11,717 nucleotides of DNA. Origin: Fimenecus sp045579305 (GTDB taxonomy: Bacteria; Bacillota; Clostridia; Oscillospirales; Acutalibacteraceae). The first letter of the stretch is position 1. Every line of letters starts with the position of its first letter. The position numbers and the translations under genes were made by a program. This document shows positions 1 to 6,670 of the stretch, one piece after another. The notes under the pieces were generated by a model. It saw only the letters and a list, made by a program, of their open reading frames with translations. It was not told the DNA's origin and did no database searches. The stretch lies in contig JAZNLY010000117.1 in the NCBI GenBank assembly GCA_045579305.1, positions 1-11,717 of the forward strand. Reading direction: 5' to 3'.

Positions 1-842
1 GAATCCGTCACGTTGATACTCTTGATGCAAATACAGGTCCTATTTTCCTTACTCATAGAGAGAATAAGACAGTTTCAGATATTACAGAAAACTGGAAAAA
101 TACTCACACACCTTGCTATGACTTTGTAAGTGATGACGGTGTTTCACAGACAGTATGGGTTATTGATGACGATAGTGTTATTGACACTCTTGTAAAGGAA
201 TTTGCAGAAATCGATTATCTTTATATTGCTGACGGACACCACAGATGTGCATCTGCTGTACGAGTAGGTGAGAGAAGACGTGGCGAAGGTGAGTATGACA
301 AAGATGCAGAATTCAATTTCTTCTTGTCAGTTATTTTCCCTTGTGACCAGTTAAAGATAATGGACTATAATCGAGTTATCAAAGACCTTAACGGAAATAC
401 AAGTGAAGAATTTATCCGGAAAATGAGTGAAAAATTCGTAGTTGAAGATGCAAGTGAGAGCCCATATTCACCAAAAGAAAGACACACATTCGGTATGTAT
501 CTTGACAACAAGTGGTATAAAGTGACTGCAAAGGCAGAATTTATCAACGAAAATGACCCGGTTGAATGTCTTGATGTTTCAATTCTTCAGAATAATCTTA
601 TTACACCGATTCTTGGTATTTCTGACCCGAGAACTGACAAGAGGATTGACTTTGTTGGTGGTATAAGAGGTTTAGTTGAGTTAGAGAGAAGATGTGCAGA
701 GGGAATGAAACTTGCATTTGCAATGTATCCTACATCTCTTAATGAGCTTATGGATATTGCTGACGCAGGAAAGGTTATGCCACCAAAATCAACTTGGTTT
801 GAGCCAAAGCTTCTTTCAGGATTGTTCATTCACAAATTGTAA
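1..842 (+). CDS. DUF1015-family protein, C-terminal part (5' end outside window)
   Basis: An open frame enters at the left edge and reads in frame from base 3 to the TAA at 840-842, giving about 279 residues without an N-terminus. Family DUF1015 proteins are usually about 400 residues, so roughly the first third is missing because the window starts there, not because the gene is broken. The diagnostic feature is the motif ADGHHR near residues 76-81 of the fragment, preceded by an acidic stretch (VWVIDDDSVID) and followed by an alpha/beta C-terminal half ending in the FEPKLLSGL-type tail. An apparent TTG start at 324 is internal to this frame and should be ignored. The biochemical function of the family is not established; in Clostridia it is often a neighbour of serine-biosynthesis genes (general knowledge, not visible here). 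It is convergent with the GH43-like gene to its right. Soluble and cytoplasmic: no membrane segment is seen. Confidence 0.9.
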   Translation, partial: IRHVDTLDANTGPIFLTHRENKTVSDITENWKNTHTPCYDFVSDDGVSQTVWVIDDDSVIDTLVKEFAEIDYLYIADGHHRCASAVRVGERRRGEGEYDKDAEFNFFLSVIFPCDQLKIMDYNRVIKDLNGNTSEEFIRKMSEKFVVEDASESPYSPKERHTFGMYLDNKWYKVTAKAEFINENDPVECLDVSILQNNLITPILGISDPRTDKRIDFVGGIRGLVELERRCAEGMKLAFAMYPTSLNELMDIADAGKVMPPKSTWFEPKLLSGLFIHKL

Positions 843-928
843 TAATAATAAAAATGGGCTTACCTTAGGGTGTCTCAATTAGGATTTTAATAGGTTTTAA
901 TCCTATACTTTCCGTTAATACTTCACGA

Positions 929-965
929 AAAAACCTCACAATGCATCAAGCATTGCGAGGTTTTT
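929..965. terminator. Internal bidirectional terminator hairpin of the fold-back element
   Basis: A stem of 16 positions pairs AAAAACCTCACAATGC (929-944) with GCATTGCGAGGTTTTT (950-965) around the loop ATCAA, with one A-C mismatch. The A- and T-tracts at its base let it act on either strand. Lying between convergent genes inside the inserted element, it can replace the terminator the insertion split. Confidence 0.75.
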
Positions 966-1034
966 ATCATTTTGTCTAAACGAAAATTATATGGATTAAA
1001 ACTGCTCTGCACATTAAACCTTATTAGTTTGGAT

Positions 1035-1097
1035 GCAAAACAAGGCATAAATGTGCAGGAACCCTGACGGGTTTCAAGCATTTTAACGAAGTTTTGC
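1035..1097. repeat. Structured right arm of the fold-back element
   Basis: GCAAAAC (1035-1041) pairs with GTTTTGC (1091-1097). Within that, AACCC and GGGTT (1060-1064 and 1069-1073) close a 4-base TGAC loop. AAATG (about 1049-1053) can pair with CATTT (1079-1083), leaving internal loops. This looks like the subterminal secondary structure common in small non-autonomous elements; no function is shown. Confidence 0.4.
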
Positions 1098-1167
1098 GCT
1101 GAAATAATTGGTTTATGGCTGTTAAATCCCTAATTGAGACACCCTTTGGTAAGCCCTTATTTTTTAC

Positions 1168-2193
1168 TCATTTAATTGTCGGGTTATCAGGAATCTTCTG
1201 AACACCGAATTCTTCTTTAAGTGCCTTGTATTCCTTTGCAGTAATAGTAACAACTGAACCATGACGAGGCTTTAAGTGGTCCATAGCAGTAATGTCACGG
1301 TTAACCCGTTTAAAGTTTTCAAAGTCGTTTGTCTGCTGTGTATAGAAATGACCTGTGCCATACTCGTCCATAATCATAACCCATGAATCAGTGCCGTTGA
1401 TGTTGTACATTGTACTGCCTTCAACTCCGAAATAACCGAGAGAAACAACTACAGGGTCTTCTGTGTCATAAGGACCTGTAAGGCTCTTTGATTTGACATA
1501 GGCAATTTTTTGTAATTCGTCATATTTGAAATAAAGGTAGTAATAATCGTTCTTTTCGTTGTAAACGATGTCAGCATCAATACACTGAATACCTTCTTCC
1601 CAACGACCATAAAGTGGTTTTGGCTCTGTTTCAAACTTCTTGAAATCCTTTGTATATGCATAATAGTGACCTGCAATATCGTTTTCAGTAGTCGAATGTG
1701 CCCAGTAGACCATATACATCTCTACCTCAGGGTCCCAGATAGCCTGTGGTGCCCACGCACGTGTTGTGTTTGCAAATTCACCACCAAGGTCACGGATGTC
1801 AATAACAGTTTCGTCAGTCCAGTTTATAAGGTCCTCAGATTTCCATGTAACAAGTGCATGGTTTGAAGTCCAGCCAAGATTTGCATCCATATCAGTTGCG
1901 ATGATGTAATAGAAGCCGTCCTGACCTTTAAGTACGTATGGGTCACGACAACAACCTGTGCCGAGCTGCTGGTCAATAATCGGTTTGTTATCATTGAGTG
2001 CCTGAAATCTGTAACCATCAGAGCTTATAGCCATACTTATTCTCTGTTCTTCCACAGAGTTTCCTGTGAAATACACAAAAAGATAAGCATCTTTTCTTGA
2101 TAACGCAGGATAAGCATAGTCATTGAAAAGGAAATTGAAAAGGTTGAATGCCACCATAACAATGGCAGTAATATAGCGAACAACTGCTAACAT
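1168..2193 (-). CDS. GH43-like glycoside hydrolase (five-bladed propeller) with N-terminal membrane anchor
   Basis: 341 residues from the ATG at 2193-2191, which has AAAGGAG seven to eight bases upstream; an in-frame extension to 2250 lacks a ribosome site. Residues about 5-23 form one hydrophobic segment with no lipobox, so it is a signal anchor or weak signal peptide and the enzyme is probably outside the membrane. The rest is a family-43-type propeller: YLFVYFTGN near 37-45, CCRDPY (81-86), WAPQ (147-150), IDADI (205-209), VEGS (257-260), and PRHGSV near the end (309-314). Asp84, one of Asp206/Asp208, and Glu258 are the likely counterparts of the GH43 catalytic base, pKa-modulating Asp and acid; this assignment is inference. 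Substrate unknown; arabinose- or xylose-containing glycans are typical for the family. It follows two ABC exporter genes by 76 bp, in which it has its own promoter. It is a paralogue of the gene at 6683-7573. Confidence 0.85.
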   Translation of the reverse strand: MLAVVRYITAIVMVAFNLFNFLFNDYAYPALSRKDAYLFVYFTGNSVEEQRISMAISSDGYRFQALNDNKPIIDQQLGTGCCRDPYVLKGQDGFYYIIATDMDANLGWTSNHALVTWKSEDLINWTDETVIDIRDLGGEFANTTRAWAPQAIWDPEVEMYMVYWAHSTTENDIAGHYYAYTKDFKKFETEPKPLYGRWEEGIQCIDADIVYNEKNDYYYLYFKYDELQKIAYVKSKSLTGPYDTEDPVVVSLGYFGVEGSTMYNINGTDSWVMIMDEYGTGHFYTQQTNDFENFKRVNRDITAMDHLKPRHGSVVTITAKEYKALKEEFGVQKIPDNPTIK

Positions 2194-2221
2194 ATTTTTT
2201 CTCCTTTGATTTGTTTTGGAT

Positions 2222-2250
2222 ATTATAACATAGAACGGCAAATAGCGCAA
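2222..2250 (-). promoter_or_regulatory. Sigma-A-type promoter for the anchored GH43-like gene
   Basis: On the minus strand a perfect TATAAT (2227-2222) is preceded by TG one base upstream, an extended -10. A partial -35 box TTGCGC (2250-2245) lies at exactly 17 bp spacing. The ATG at 2193 would be about 20-25 nt below the start of transcription. ACATAGAA (2270-2263) and TTCTATGT (2235-2228) can also pair around the spacer, giving a possible hairpin or operator. This gene can therefore be expressed apart from the ABC pair. Confidence 0.55.
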
Positions 2251-2269
2251 AGAAAAAGGTTATTCTATG

Positions 2270-4069
2270 TTAATTCTTATATTTTTCTGCCTGAAGATTG
2301 AACATATAAGCATAAGTGCCACCGAGCTCCATCAATTCCTGATGACTACCGCTTTCAATAATGCGACCATTTTCCATAACATAAATTCGGTCCGCATTGA
2401 CTGTGGTTGAAAGTCTGTGGGAAATGAAAATAACGGTTTTCCGGTCGGCTGCTTCAATCATAGCCTGATTAAGGTTATATTCTGCAACAGGGTCAAGGTT
2501 TGCACTGGGCTCGTCAAGGATAACATAAGGACAGTCCTTATAGAAAGCTCGCGCGATAGCCGTTTTCTGTGCTTCACCACCTGAAAGCATAACGCCCTCG
2601 TCGTCAAATTCTCGTAAAAGCTCAGAGTCAATTCCGTTTTTGAGTTCTTTGTTAAAGCCACTGTGCTTCAATGCATCCCATACGCGCTTTTCGTCGGGAT
2701 TAACATTCAATGCAACATTTTCACCAAGACTACAGGAGAAAATCTGGAAATCCTGGAATACCGCCGCAAATCGGTCACGATGTGAATCTGCGGTAGCATT
2801 TCTTATATCCTCTCCGTCAATGAGAATTGCACCTTCAGTTGCATCATAAAGCCTTAATAAGAGATTTGTAAGTGTTGTTTTACCAGCACCATTATAACCT
2901 ACAAGAGCAATCTTCTCATAAGGCTTGATTGTAAGGTTAATGTCCTCAAGAGTAGGTTTATCGTTGTTAGGGTAGGTGAATGAAAGATTTTTAACCACGA
3001 TTTCTTTTGGCTCAGTTTTCTCTGCTTTTTTGCCACCGTTTTTAATCTTGAAATCAGCATTAAGAAATTCACGATATTTGTCAATCATCTTTGCCTGTTC
3101 GGAAAAACGAGCCAAAGCCCAGACTGTAAGGAATTGGAAAGACATAGCAACAGCATGTGCACCATTGAATGTGGCAACAAAATCACCTGCTGAAAGTGTG
3201 TCTTTAACAAGTACACAATAACCCAGATAAAGTGGAAGGACAAACATAAATCCAAGTCCCTGTACACCCACTTTCTGTGTACAGTTAAGGGCAGAAATCT
3301 TATTCCAATAGGTTTTCTGATTATTGATAACATCGTCTGCAGCATCGTTGTATCTGTCCATAAGCAAAGGGGAGATATTGTTCATTCGCACTTCCTTTGC
3401 ATAGTCCTGTAAGTAGAAAATACGTTGGAAATAGTCAGCTCGTCTGTGATATTTGGCATTGTCAATTCGTCTTTCCATCATAAGAGTACCCACTCTTTTA
3501 CTGATAGGAAGAAAAACGCAGATAACCACAAGGATAATCAGAAGACAAACAGGGTCAATTGTCAAAAGCACAGAAGAGACTGTGATAAGTGAAATTATAT
3601 GTCCCACATACATTCTCACAAGTCCTAAAAGATTCTGGATATTACCAGAGGATGACTCAATAGTGAGAATGAAATTGTTGTAGAATTCAGGGTTGTCATA
3701 GGACTCAAGGTCAAGGCTTCTTGCTTTGTCATAAAGCTTCTGATTAAGACCATAATAAAGTTTTTCTCTTTCCATATTCCAGTAAAATTCACGGAAAAGC
3801 CATGAAATAACTGTTGAAAGAATTAAAACAAGAGCAATAACGCCCACAGCATAGAAGATTCTCTCAAGGTCCTTACCCTCGGTTACCACATCGATGATAT
3901 ATTTAACACCGATAACACGAATCAGGTTGTTAGGGAGAATCATTAAAAGTCCCCACATAAATTCACCGATAACCAGAAGGGGAGATACGCTGAAAAGCAA
4001 TTTTACAAAGAAGAAAATGTTGGAAGGCATTGAGTGAAGTGTCTTTTCTTTTCCCTTTTTCTTAAACAT
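2270..4069 (-). CDS. ABC exporter half-transporter (fused membrane and ATPase domains), second of a pair
   Basis: 599 residues from the ATG at 4069-4067, which has GAGGTG at proper spacing; a GTG six bases upstream overlaps that ribosome site and is less likely. The N-terminal half (to about residue 330) is a six-helix exporter membrane domain; the C-terminal half is a complete nucleotide-binding domain. Visible motifs: Walker A GYNGAGKTT (about 391-399), Q-loop VFQDF (437-441), signature LSGGEAQK (495-502), Walker B VILDE with catalytic Glu520, D-loop SANLD, H-loop His551. All key residues are present. It overlaps the stop of the upstream ABC gene by 8 bp (ATGTTTAA), implying translational coupling and a heterodimer. 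The variant signature LSGGExQK is shared by both partners. An ATP-driven exporter in the cell membrane; substrate (lipid, peptide, drug or glycan) cannot be read from sequence. Confidence 0.92.
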   Translation of the reverse strand: MFKKKGKEKTLHSMPSNIFFFVKLLFSVSPLLVIGEFMWGLLMILPNNLIRVIGVKYIIDVVTEGKDLERIFYAVGVIALVLILSTVISWLFREFYWNMEREKLYYGLNQKLYDKARSLDLESYDNPEFYNNFILTIESSSGNIQNLLGLVRMYVGHIISLITVSSVLLTIDPVCLLIILVVICVFLPISKRVGTLMMERRIDNAKYHRRADYFQRIFYLQDYAKEVRMNNISPLLMDRYNDAADDVINNQKTYWNKISALNCTQKVGVQGLGFMFVLPLYLGYCVLVKDTLSAGDFVATFNGAHAVAMSFQFLTVWALARFSEQAKMIDKYREFLNADFKIKNGGKKAEKTEPKEIVVKNLSFTYPNNDKPTLEDINLTIKPYEKIALVGYNGAGKTTLTNLLLRLYDATEGAILIDGEDIRNATADSHRDRFAAVFQDFQIFSCSLGENVALNVNPDEKRVWDALKHSGFNKELKNGIDSELLREFDDEGVMLSGGEAQKTAIARAFYKDCPYVILDEPSANLDPVAEYNLNQAMIEAADRKTVIFISHRLSTTVNADRIYVMENGRIIESGSHQELMELGGTYAYMFNLQAEKYKN

Positions 4070-5888
4070 TTTCACTCACCTCACTTTCACCTTTATAGCT
4101 TGATGCCTGTAAAGTGAACATTTTACTGTATTCACCATTCTGTGCCATAAGTTCACTGTGTGAACCTGATTCAAGAATCGTACCATTACCGAGCACGAAA
4201 ATTCTGTCAGAAAGCACAGCACTTGAAAGTCTGTGTGAAATATAGATAACAGTTTTGTTTTTAGTTACTTCGATTAAGTTTTCATACATTTTGTATTCTG
4301 CAATAGGGTCAAGGGCTGAACTCGGCTCGTCAAGAATTGCAATCTGGAAATCCCTTGCAAAAAGTCGTGCTGCCGAAACCTTTTGATTTTCACCACCTGA
4401 AAGACCTGCACCGTCAATCTCAAATTCACGTGTCAGTACTGTGTCAGCGCCCTTTGGCAAGCTCTGGATTTTCTCCCATACACCACTCTGACGAAGGGCT
4501 TTTTCAGCAAAAACTTTTTCTTCGTCGGTACATTCGTGACAGAGAATATTTTCGTTAACTGAAACGGCAAAGTTTTTATAATCCTGGAAAACAGTTGCAA
4601 AGGCATTTCGCAGTGATGCCACATTGTATTCCTTGACATTTATGCCGTTATAAAGTATTTTACCTTCATCCGGGTCATAAAATCTCAGAAGAAGTTTAAC
4701 AAGAGTTGATTTACCTGCACCATTGATACCTACAATTGCAATAGTTTCACCCTTGTTGATTTTAAAGGAAACATTTTTAAGAATAACCTTGGTTGTATCA
4801 GGATATTTGAATGTAACATTCTTAAATTCAATACTCCGGAATTCTTCTGCATCTTTTCCACCATCTGTGATTTTTGGCTCATAGTCAAAGAAATCTCTTA
4901 AATTCTGGAAGAAAAGTGCCATTTGTGAAAGCTCGTCAAAGCCCTCTGCAATAGCCATTGTTGAATCACGTACAGAGTTGATTGATGAAAGTACAACGGA
5001 AAAGTTTGAAATTGTAAGTGCTTTTGTAAAAATAAATTGATATCCTGCGAGGGCATAAGTACCGATAATTGGTATGAAATCACTGAAAATTGAACTGAGC
5101 ATACTGTAAAAGAACAGTTTCGGTCCGTATTTTTTGAGAATCATAACATTGGCATCAATTGCAATTTTAAATCTTTTAATAAGCACTGCAAAGATGTTGG
5201 ATGTTCTCATATCCTTTGAATATTCTTTTAAGAACATTGTACGCTGGATATATGCCTTGATTCTGTTGTTTGTTGTCATTTCAAGGTCACGTTTATAAAC
5301 GGCTCTGCTTTTGTAAATTTCAATTACAAAAACCAATGTAACAGGCAAGAGGAATAATAAGTATATTGGATTTATGACTGTAACTGTTGTCACAACGCAG
5401 ATAAGTGCGATAATACCACCTACAATTGCAGCAACGTCCCAACAAATCAGGTCGTAATAGCTTGACGAAAGCACAAGTGTAGCTCTTTGGTATTTGTCAT
5501 AGAATTCAGGATTTTCGTAACAACTTACATCAAGCTGAACAGCCTTCTGGAAAATCTTGTTGTTTAACTTTTTGAGTACAACCTTGGCGGAAATAAGTCT
5601 TGTTCTTTCAGCAAATGCAGAAATCACATTAACAAGCAAATATACACCAAAGAAAAGCAAAAGATATGTAAAATATGTTTTGAAATCTGCATCGCCATCG
5701 ATGATACTTAAGAGCACTTTTAAAAATAGTATGTTCTGGACATACATTGATAAAACTTTGTTGGATATTTCGGTAACAAACCAACCTATTAAAAGCTTTT
5801 TGTCCGCTTCCCAAACGAGTTTAAGAGCAAATATAACATTTTTGAAAATGGGAACTTTGACAGGCTCGTGAAGTTTAATCCACCTCAT
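4062..5888 (-). CDS. ABC exporter half-transporter (fused membrane and ATPase domains), first of a pair
   Basis: 608 residues from the ATG at 5888-5886, chosen because AAAGGAG lies seven to eight bases upstream; a longer frame starting at a TTG at 5930 would run through that ribosome site and lies at the predicted transcription start. The membrane domain covers roughly residues 20-330, followed by an ATPase domain with Walker A GINGAGKST (387-395), Q-loop VFQDY (433-437), signature LSGGENQK (496-503), Walker B AILDE with Glu521, D-loop SSALD, and H-loop His552. The partner gene overlaps its 3' end. Both members keep an intact Walker B glutamate, so neither site looks degenerate, unlike many heterodimeric exporters. 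A good promoter lies about 50 bp upstream. No peptide, immunity or maturation gene is visible beside the pair, so a bacteriocin role is not supported. The linked GH43-like gene suggests a surface-glycan link, which is speculation. Confidence 0.92.
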   Translation of the reverse strand: MRWIKLHEPVKVPIFKNVIFALKLVWEADKKLLIGWFVTEISNKVLSMYVQNILFLKVLLSIIDGDADFKTYFTYLLLFFGVYLLVNVISAFAERTRLISAKVVLKKLNNKIFQKAVQLDVSCYENPEFYDKYQRATLVLSSSYYDLICWDVAAIVGGIIALICVVTTVTVINPIYLLFLLPVTLVFVIEIYKSRAVYKRDLEMTTNNRIKAYIQRTMFLKEYSKDMRTSNIFAVLIKRFKIAIDANVMILKKYGPKLFFYSMLSSIFSDFIPIIGTYALAGYQFIFTKALTISNFSVVLSSINSVRDSTMAIAEGFDELSQMALFFQNLRDFFDYEPKITDGGKDAEEFRSIEFKNVTFKYPDTTKVILKNVSFKINKGETIAIVGINGAGKSTLVKLLLRFYDPDEGKILYNGINVKEYNVASLRNAFATVFQDYKNFAVSVNENILCHECTDEEKVFAEKALRQSGVWEKIQSLPKGADTVLTREFEIDGAGLSGGENQKVSAARLFARDFQIAILDEPSSALDPIAEYKMYENLIEVTKNKTVIYISHRLSSAVLSDRIFVLGNGTILESGSHSELMAQNGEYSKMFTLQASSYKGESEVSENV

Positions 5889-5937
5889 AAATTTTCTCCT
5901 TTTTCGTATTTGCGGTTGAACGATTTGCAACTAATAA

Positions 5938-5966
5938 ATTATAATACGGGAGCAGTGGTATTTCAA
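5938..5966 (-). promoter_or_regulatory. Sigma-A promoter of the ABC exporter operon
   Basis: On the minus strand TTGAAA (5966-5961) and a perfect TATAAT (5943-5938) are separated by exactly 17 bp. Transcription would start near 5931, leaving a leader of about 40 nt before the AGGAG and the ATG at 5888. It lies just below the terminators at 5998-6020 and 6058-6116, so the operon is insulated from upstream transcription. Confidence 0.8.
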
Positions 5967-5997
5967 GAAAATTATAAAGTTTTTTCGGGTTTTAAGC

Positions 5998-6020
5998 AAA
6001 AAAATCGTCCTTGAAGGACG
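5998..6020 (-). terminator. Small intrinsic terminator upstream of the ABC operon
   Basis: Read on the minus strand, CGTCCT and AGGACG form a 6-bp stem with a 3-base loop (6020-6006), followed by A and a run of seven T (6004-5998). It would stop any minus-strand transcript passing the large hairpin at 6058-6116, before the ABC promoter. Confidence 0.7.
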
Positions 6021-6057
6021 TAATAAACATATATTCTAAAAAATGATTATAAAAATG

Positions 6058-6116
6058 AAATAACCCTCGGAGCCGATGTTTCTTTACACATCTTTCACTG
6101 GCCCGGAGGGTTATTT
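6058..6116 (-). terminator. Long multi-part hairpin, probable 3' end of a minus-strand RNA
   Basis: An 11-bp perfect stem, AAATAACCCTC (6058-6068) with GAGGGTTATTT (6106-6116), continues as GG-A-GCC against GGC-CC (6069-6074 and 6100-6104) with a bulge. It encloses a second hairpin, GATGT (6075-6079) with ACATC (6088-6092), and an unpaired 7-base strand (6093-6099). On the minus strand it is followed by CATTTTTAT, giving a T-rich tail; on the plus strand the tail is weaker. It is more elaborate than an ordinary terminator. Confidence 0.6.
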
Positions 6117-6469
6117 CTGTTCACTCTTGATATCTAACATCTTTTTATCTACCTCTCATTCTACAGATTTTTTGTCTTCCTAACTTTTGATTTTCAACTC
6201 TACTACACTCTCTACAGTCATCAATCATTCTCGAAAAGCGAGACCCTTTCATGCATCAGAACCTATTCATCATATCCGGAAGACTTTTTCGGTCAGTTCT
6301 TAAAATCTTAAACAACTTTTAGTTTGCAGACATTTATCTATATAAAAATTATTTATTATTTCGTCTGTGCTGTCTGCTACACTTTATTTACTCTTTAAAA
6401 CTAAACCTTGTTTCTTTTTAAGAACCTTTGTGGTTTACCTGTACATTGGAATCACCATTTCCTTTCTGT
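6058..6469 (-). ncRNA. Candidate structured non-coding RNA gene of unknown class (about 410 nt)
   Basis: This unit has a promoter (6476-6504), no convincing reading frame, and a strong terminal hairpin (6058-6116), all on the minus strand and independent of both flanking operons. The predicted RNA is purine-rich, especially across 6120-6230, where GTAGA and GAGAG-like words recur. Local stems visible: TTCTT with AAGAA just after the 5' end (around 6410-6422); a perfect 7-bp pair GCAGACA with TGTCTGC (6377-6371 and 6332-6326) around a 38-nt AU-rich loop; and TCTCG-CTTTT-CGAGA near 6230-6245. It is not tmRNA, RNase P RNA, 6S RNA or SRP RNA by any landmark I can see. A 35-codon frame inside it (6145-6252) lacks a ribosome site. 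The exact ends are estimates. Confidence 0.45.
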
Positions 6470-6490
6470 GTCTATAATATAACACAGAAA
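6463..6490. promoter_or_regulatory. Perfect 9+9 bp palindrome over a -10 box: candidate operator
   Basis: TTTCTGTGT (6463-6471) and ACACAGAAA (6482-6490) are perfect inverted copies separated by 10 bp. The predicted -10 box of the minus-strand promoter covers the right part of that spacer. This spacing and placement suit a dimeric repressor that would block the candidate RNA gene. No regulator gene is in the window. Confidence 0.45.
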
Positions 6491-6504
6491 AAAGCCTTTT
6501 GCAA
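6476..6504 (-). promoter_or_regulatory. Promoter of the candidate non-coding RNA
   Basis: On the minus strand TTGCAA (6504-6499) and TATATT (6481-6476) are 17 bp apart, with TG one base upstream of the -10 (extended -10). A second box, TATTAT, overlaps two bases further on. Transcription would start near 6469. Confidence 0.5.
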
Positions 6505-6590
6505 TATGTAATTTTGTACAAAGTTAACACATTTTTATTATTTAATACAGAGATTTTGTGTATTGTGCCAACTAAAGTTTTAAAAATCTA

Positions 6591-6619
6591 TTGACTTTTG
6601 CTTTTGTATTTGATATTAT
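6591..6619 (+). promoter_or_regulatory. Near-consensus plus-strand promoter facing an immediate terminator
   Basis: TTGACT (6591-6596) and TATTAT (6614-6619) are exactly 17 bp apart on the plus strand. The start would fall near 6626, only a few bases before the terminator at 6629-6654, so the product would be roughly 28 nt. There is no plus-strand gene beyond; the next gene lies on the opposite strand and ends at 6683. Confidence 0.5.
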
Positions 6620-6628
6620 AGATGTGTT

Positions 6629-6654
6629 GGGTGTTTAAAAAGCACCCATTTTTT
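6629..6654 (+). terminator. Plus-strand intrinsic terminator
   Basis: GGGTGTTT (6629-6636) pairs with AAGCACCC (6640-6647) over an AAA loop, with one U-G pair, and is followed by A and six T (6649-6654). On the minus strand there is no T-run after the stem, so it acts mainly on plus-strand transcription. Confidence 0.7.
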
Positions 6655-6670
6655 GTCGAAAAATATAATA

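Larger units (their letters stand above)
867..1145. mobile_element. 279-bp MITE-like fold-back element inserted in a terminator loop
   Basis: The ends are an inverted repeat: AGGGTGTCTCAATTAGG at the left (867-883) matches the reverse complement of the right end (1129-1145), and weaker complementarity continues a few bases inward (GATTTTAA against GATTTAA). The inside carries no credible ORF. It holds further nested inverted repeats: a perfect 10-bp pair at 894-903 and 993-1002, a terminator-like hairpin at 929-965, and a structured right arm at 1035-1097. A dinucleotide TT on each side (865-866, 1146-1147) could be a short target duplication, but a single copy cannot prove it. The shape is that of a non-autonomous element mobilised in trans. 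From memory, GGGTGTCTCA-like ends recall IS1182-type elements; I could not verify this. Confidence 0.6.
851..1165. terminator. Bidirectional intrinsic terminator split by an inserted element
   Basis: The arm GGGCTTACC at 856-864 is perfectly complementary to GGTAAGCCC at 1148-1156. Outside the arms are an A-rich stretch on the left (about 843-854, a T-run on the minus strand) and TTATTTTTT on the right (1157-1165). Brought together, the two halves form a classical bidirectional terminator between the convergent DUF1015 and GH43-like genes. They are now separated by about 283 bp, most of it the fold-back element at 867-1145. That the two arms were once adjacent is inference. Confidence 0.6.

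Noticed and set aside
324..842. A stand-alone 172-residue gene starting at TTG 324
   Set aside because: The frame is open all the way back to the left edge and the upstream part carries the DUF1015 GHHR motif, so the start is internal to a longer gene.
867..1145. A complete insertion sequence with its own transposase
   Set aside because: At 279 bp with no usable reading frame it is too short; it can only be a non-autonomous relic or MITE.
4062..5888. Lantibiotic or bacteriocin export cluster
   Set aside because: No peptidase C39 domain on either ABC protein, no precursor peptide with a leader, and no modification or immunity gene nearby.
6058..6116. Riboswitch controlling the ABC operon
   Set aside because: The ABC promoter (5938-5966) lies downstream of this hairpin, with a second terminator between them, so the hairpin would not be in the ABC mRNA leader. 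It also matches no riboswitch consensus I know.
6251..6322. Short plus-strand frame (23 codons) from ATG 6251
   Set aside because: No ribosome site, no promoter on that strand upstream, and it lies antisense to the candidate RNA.
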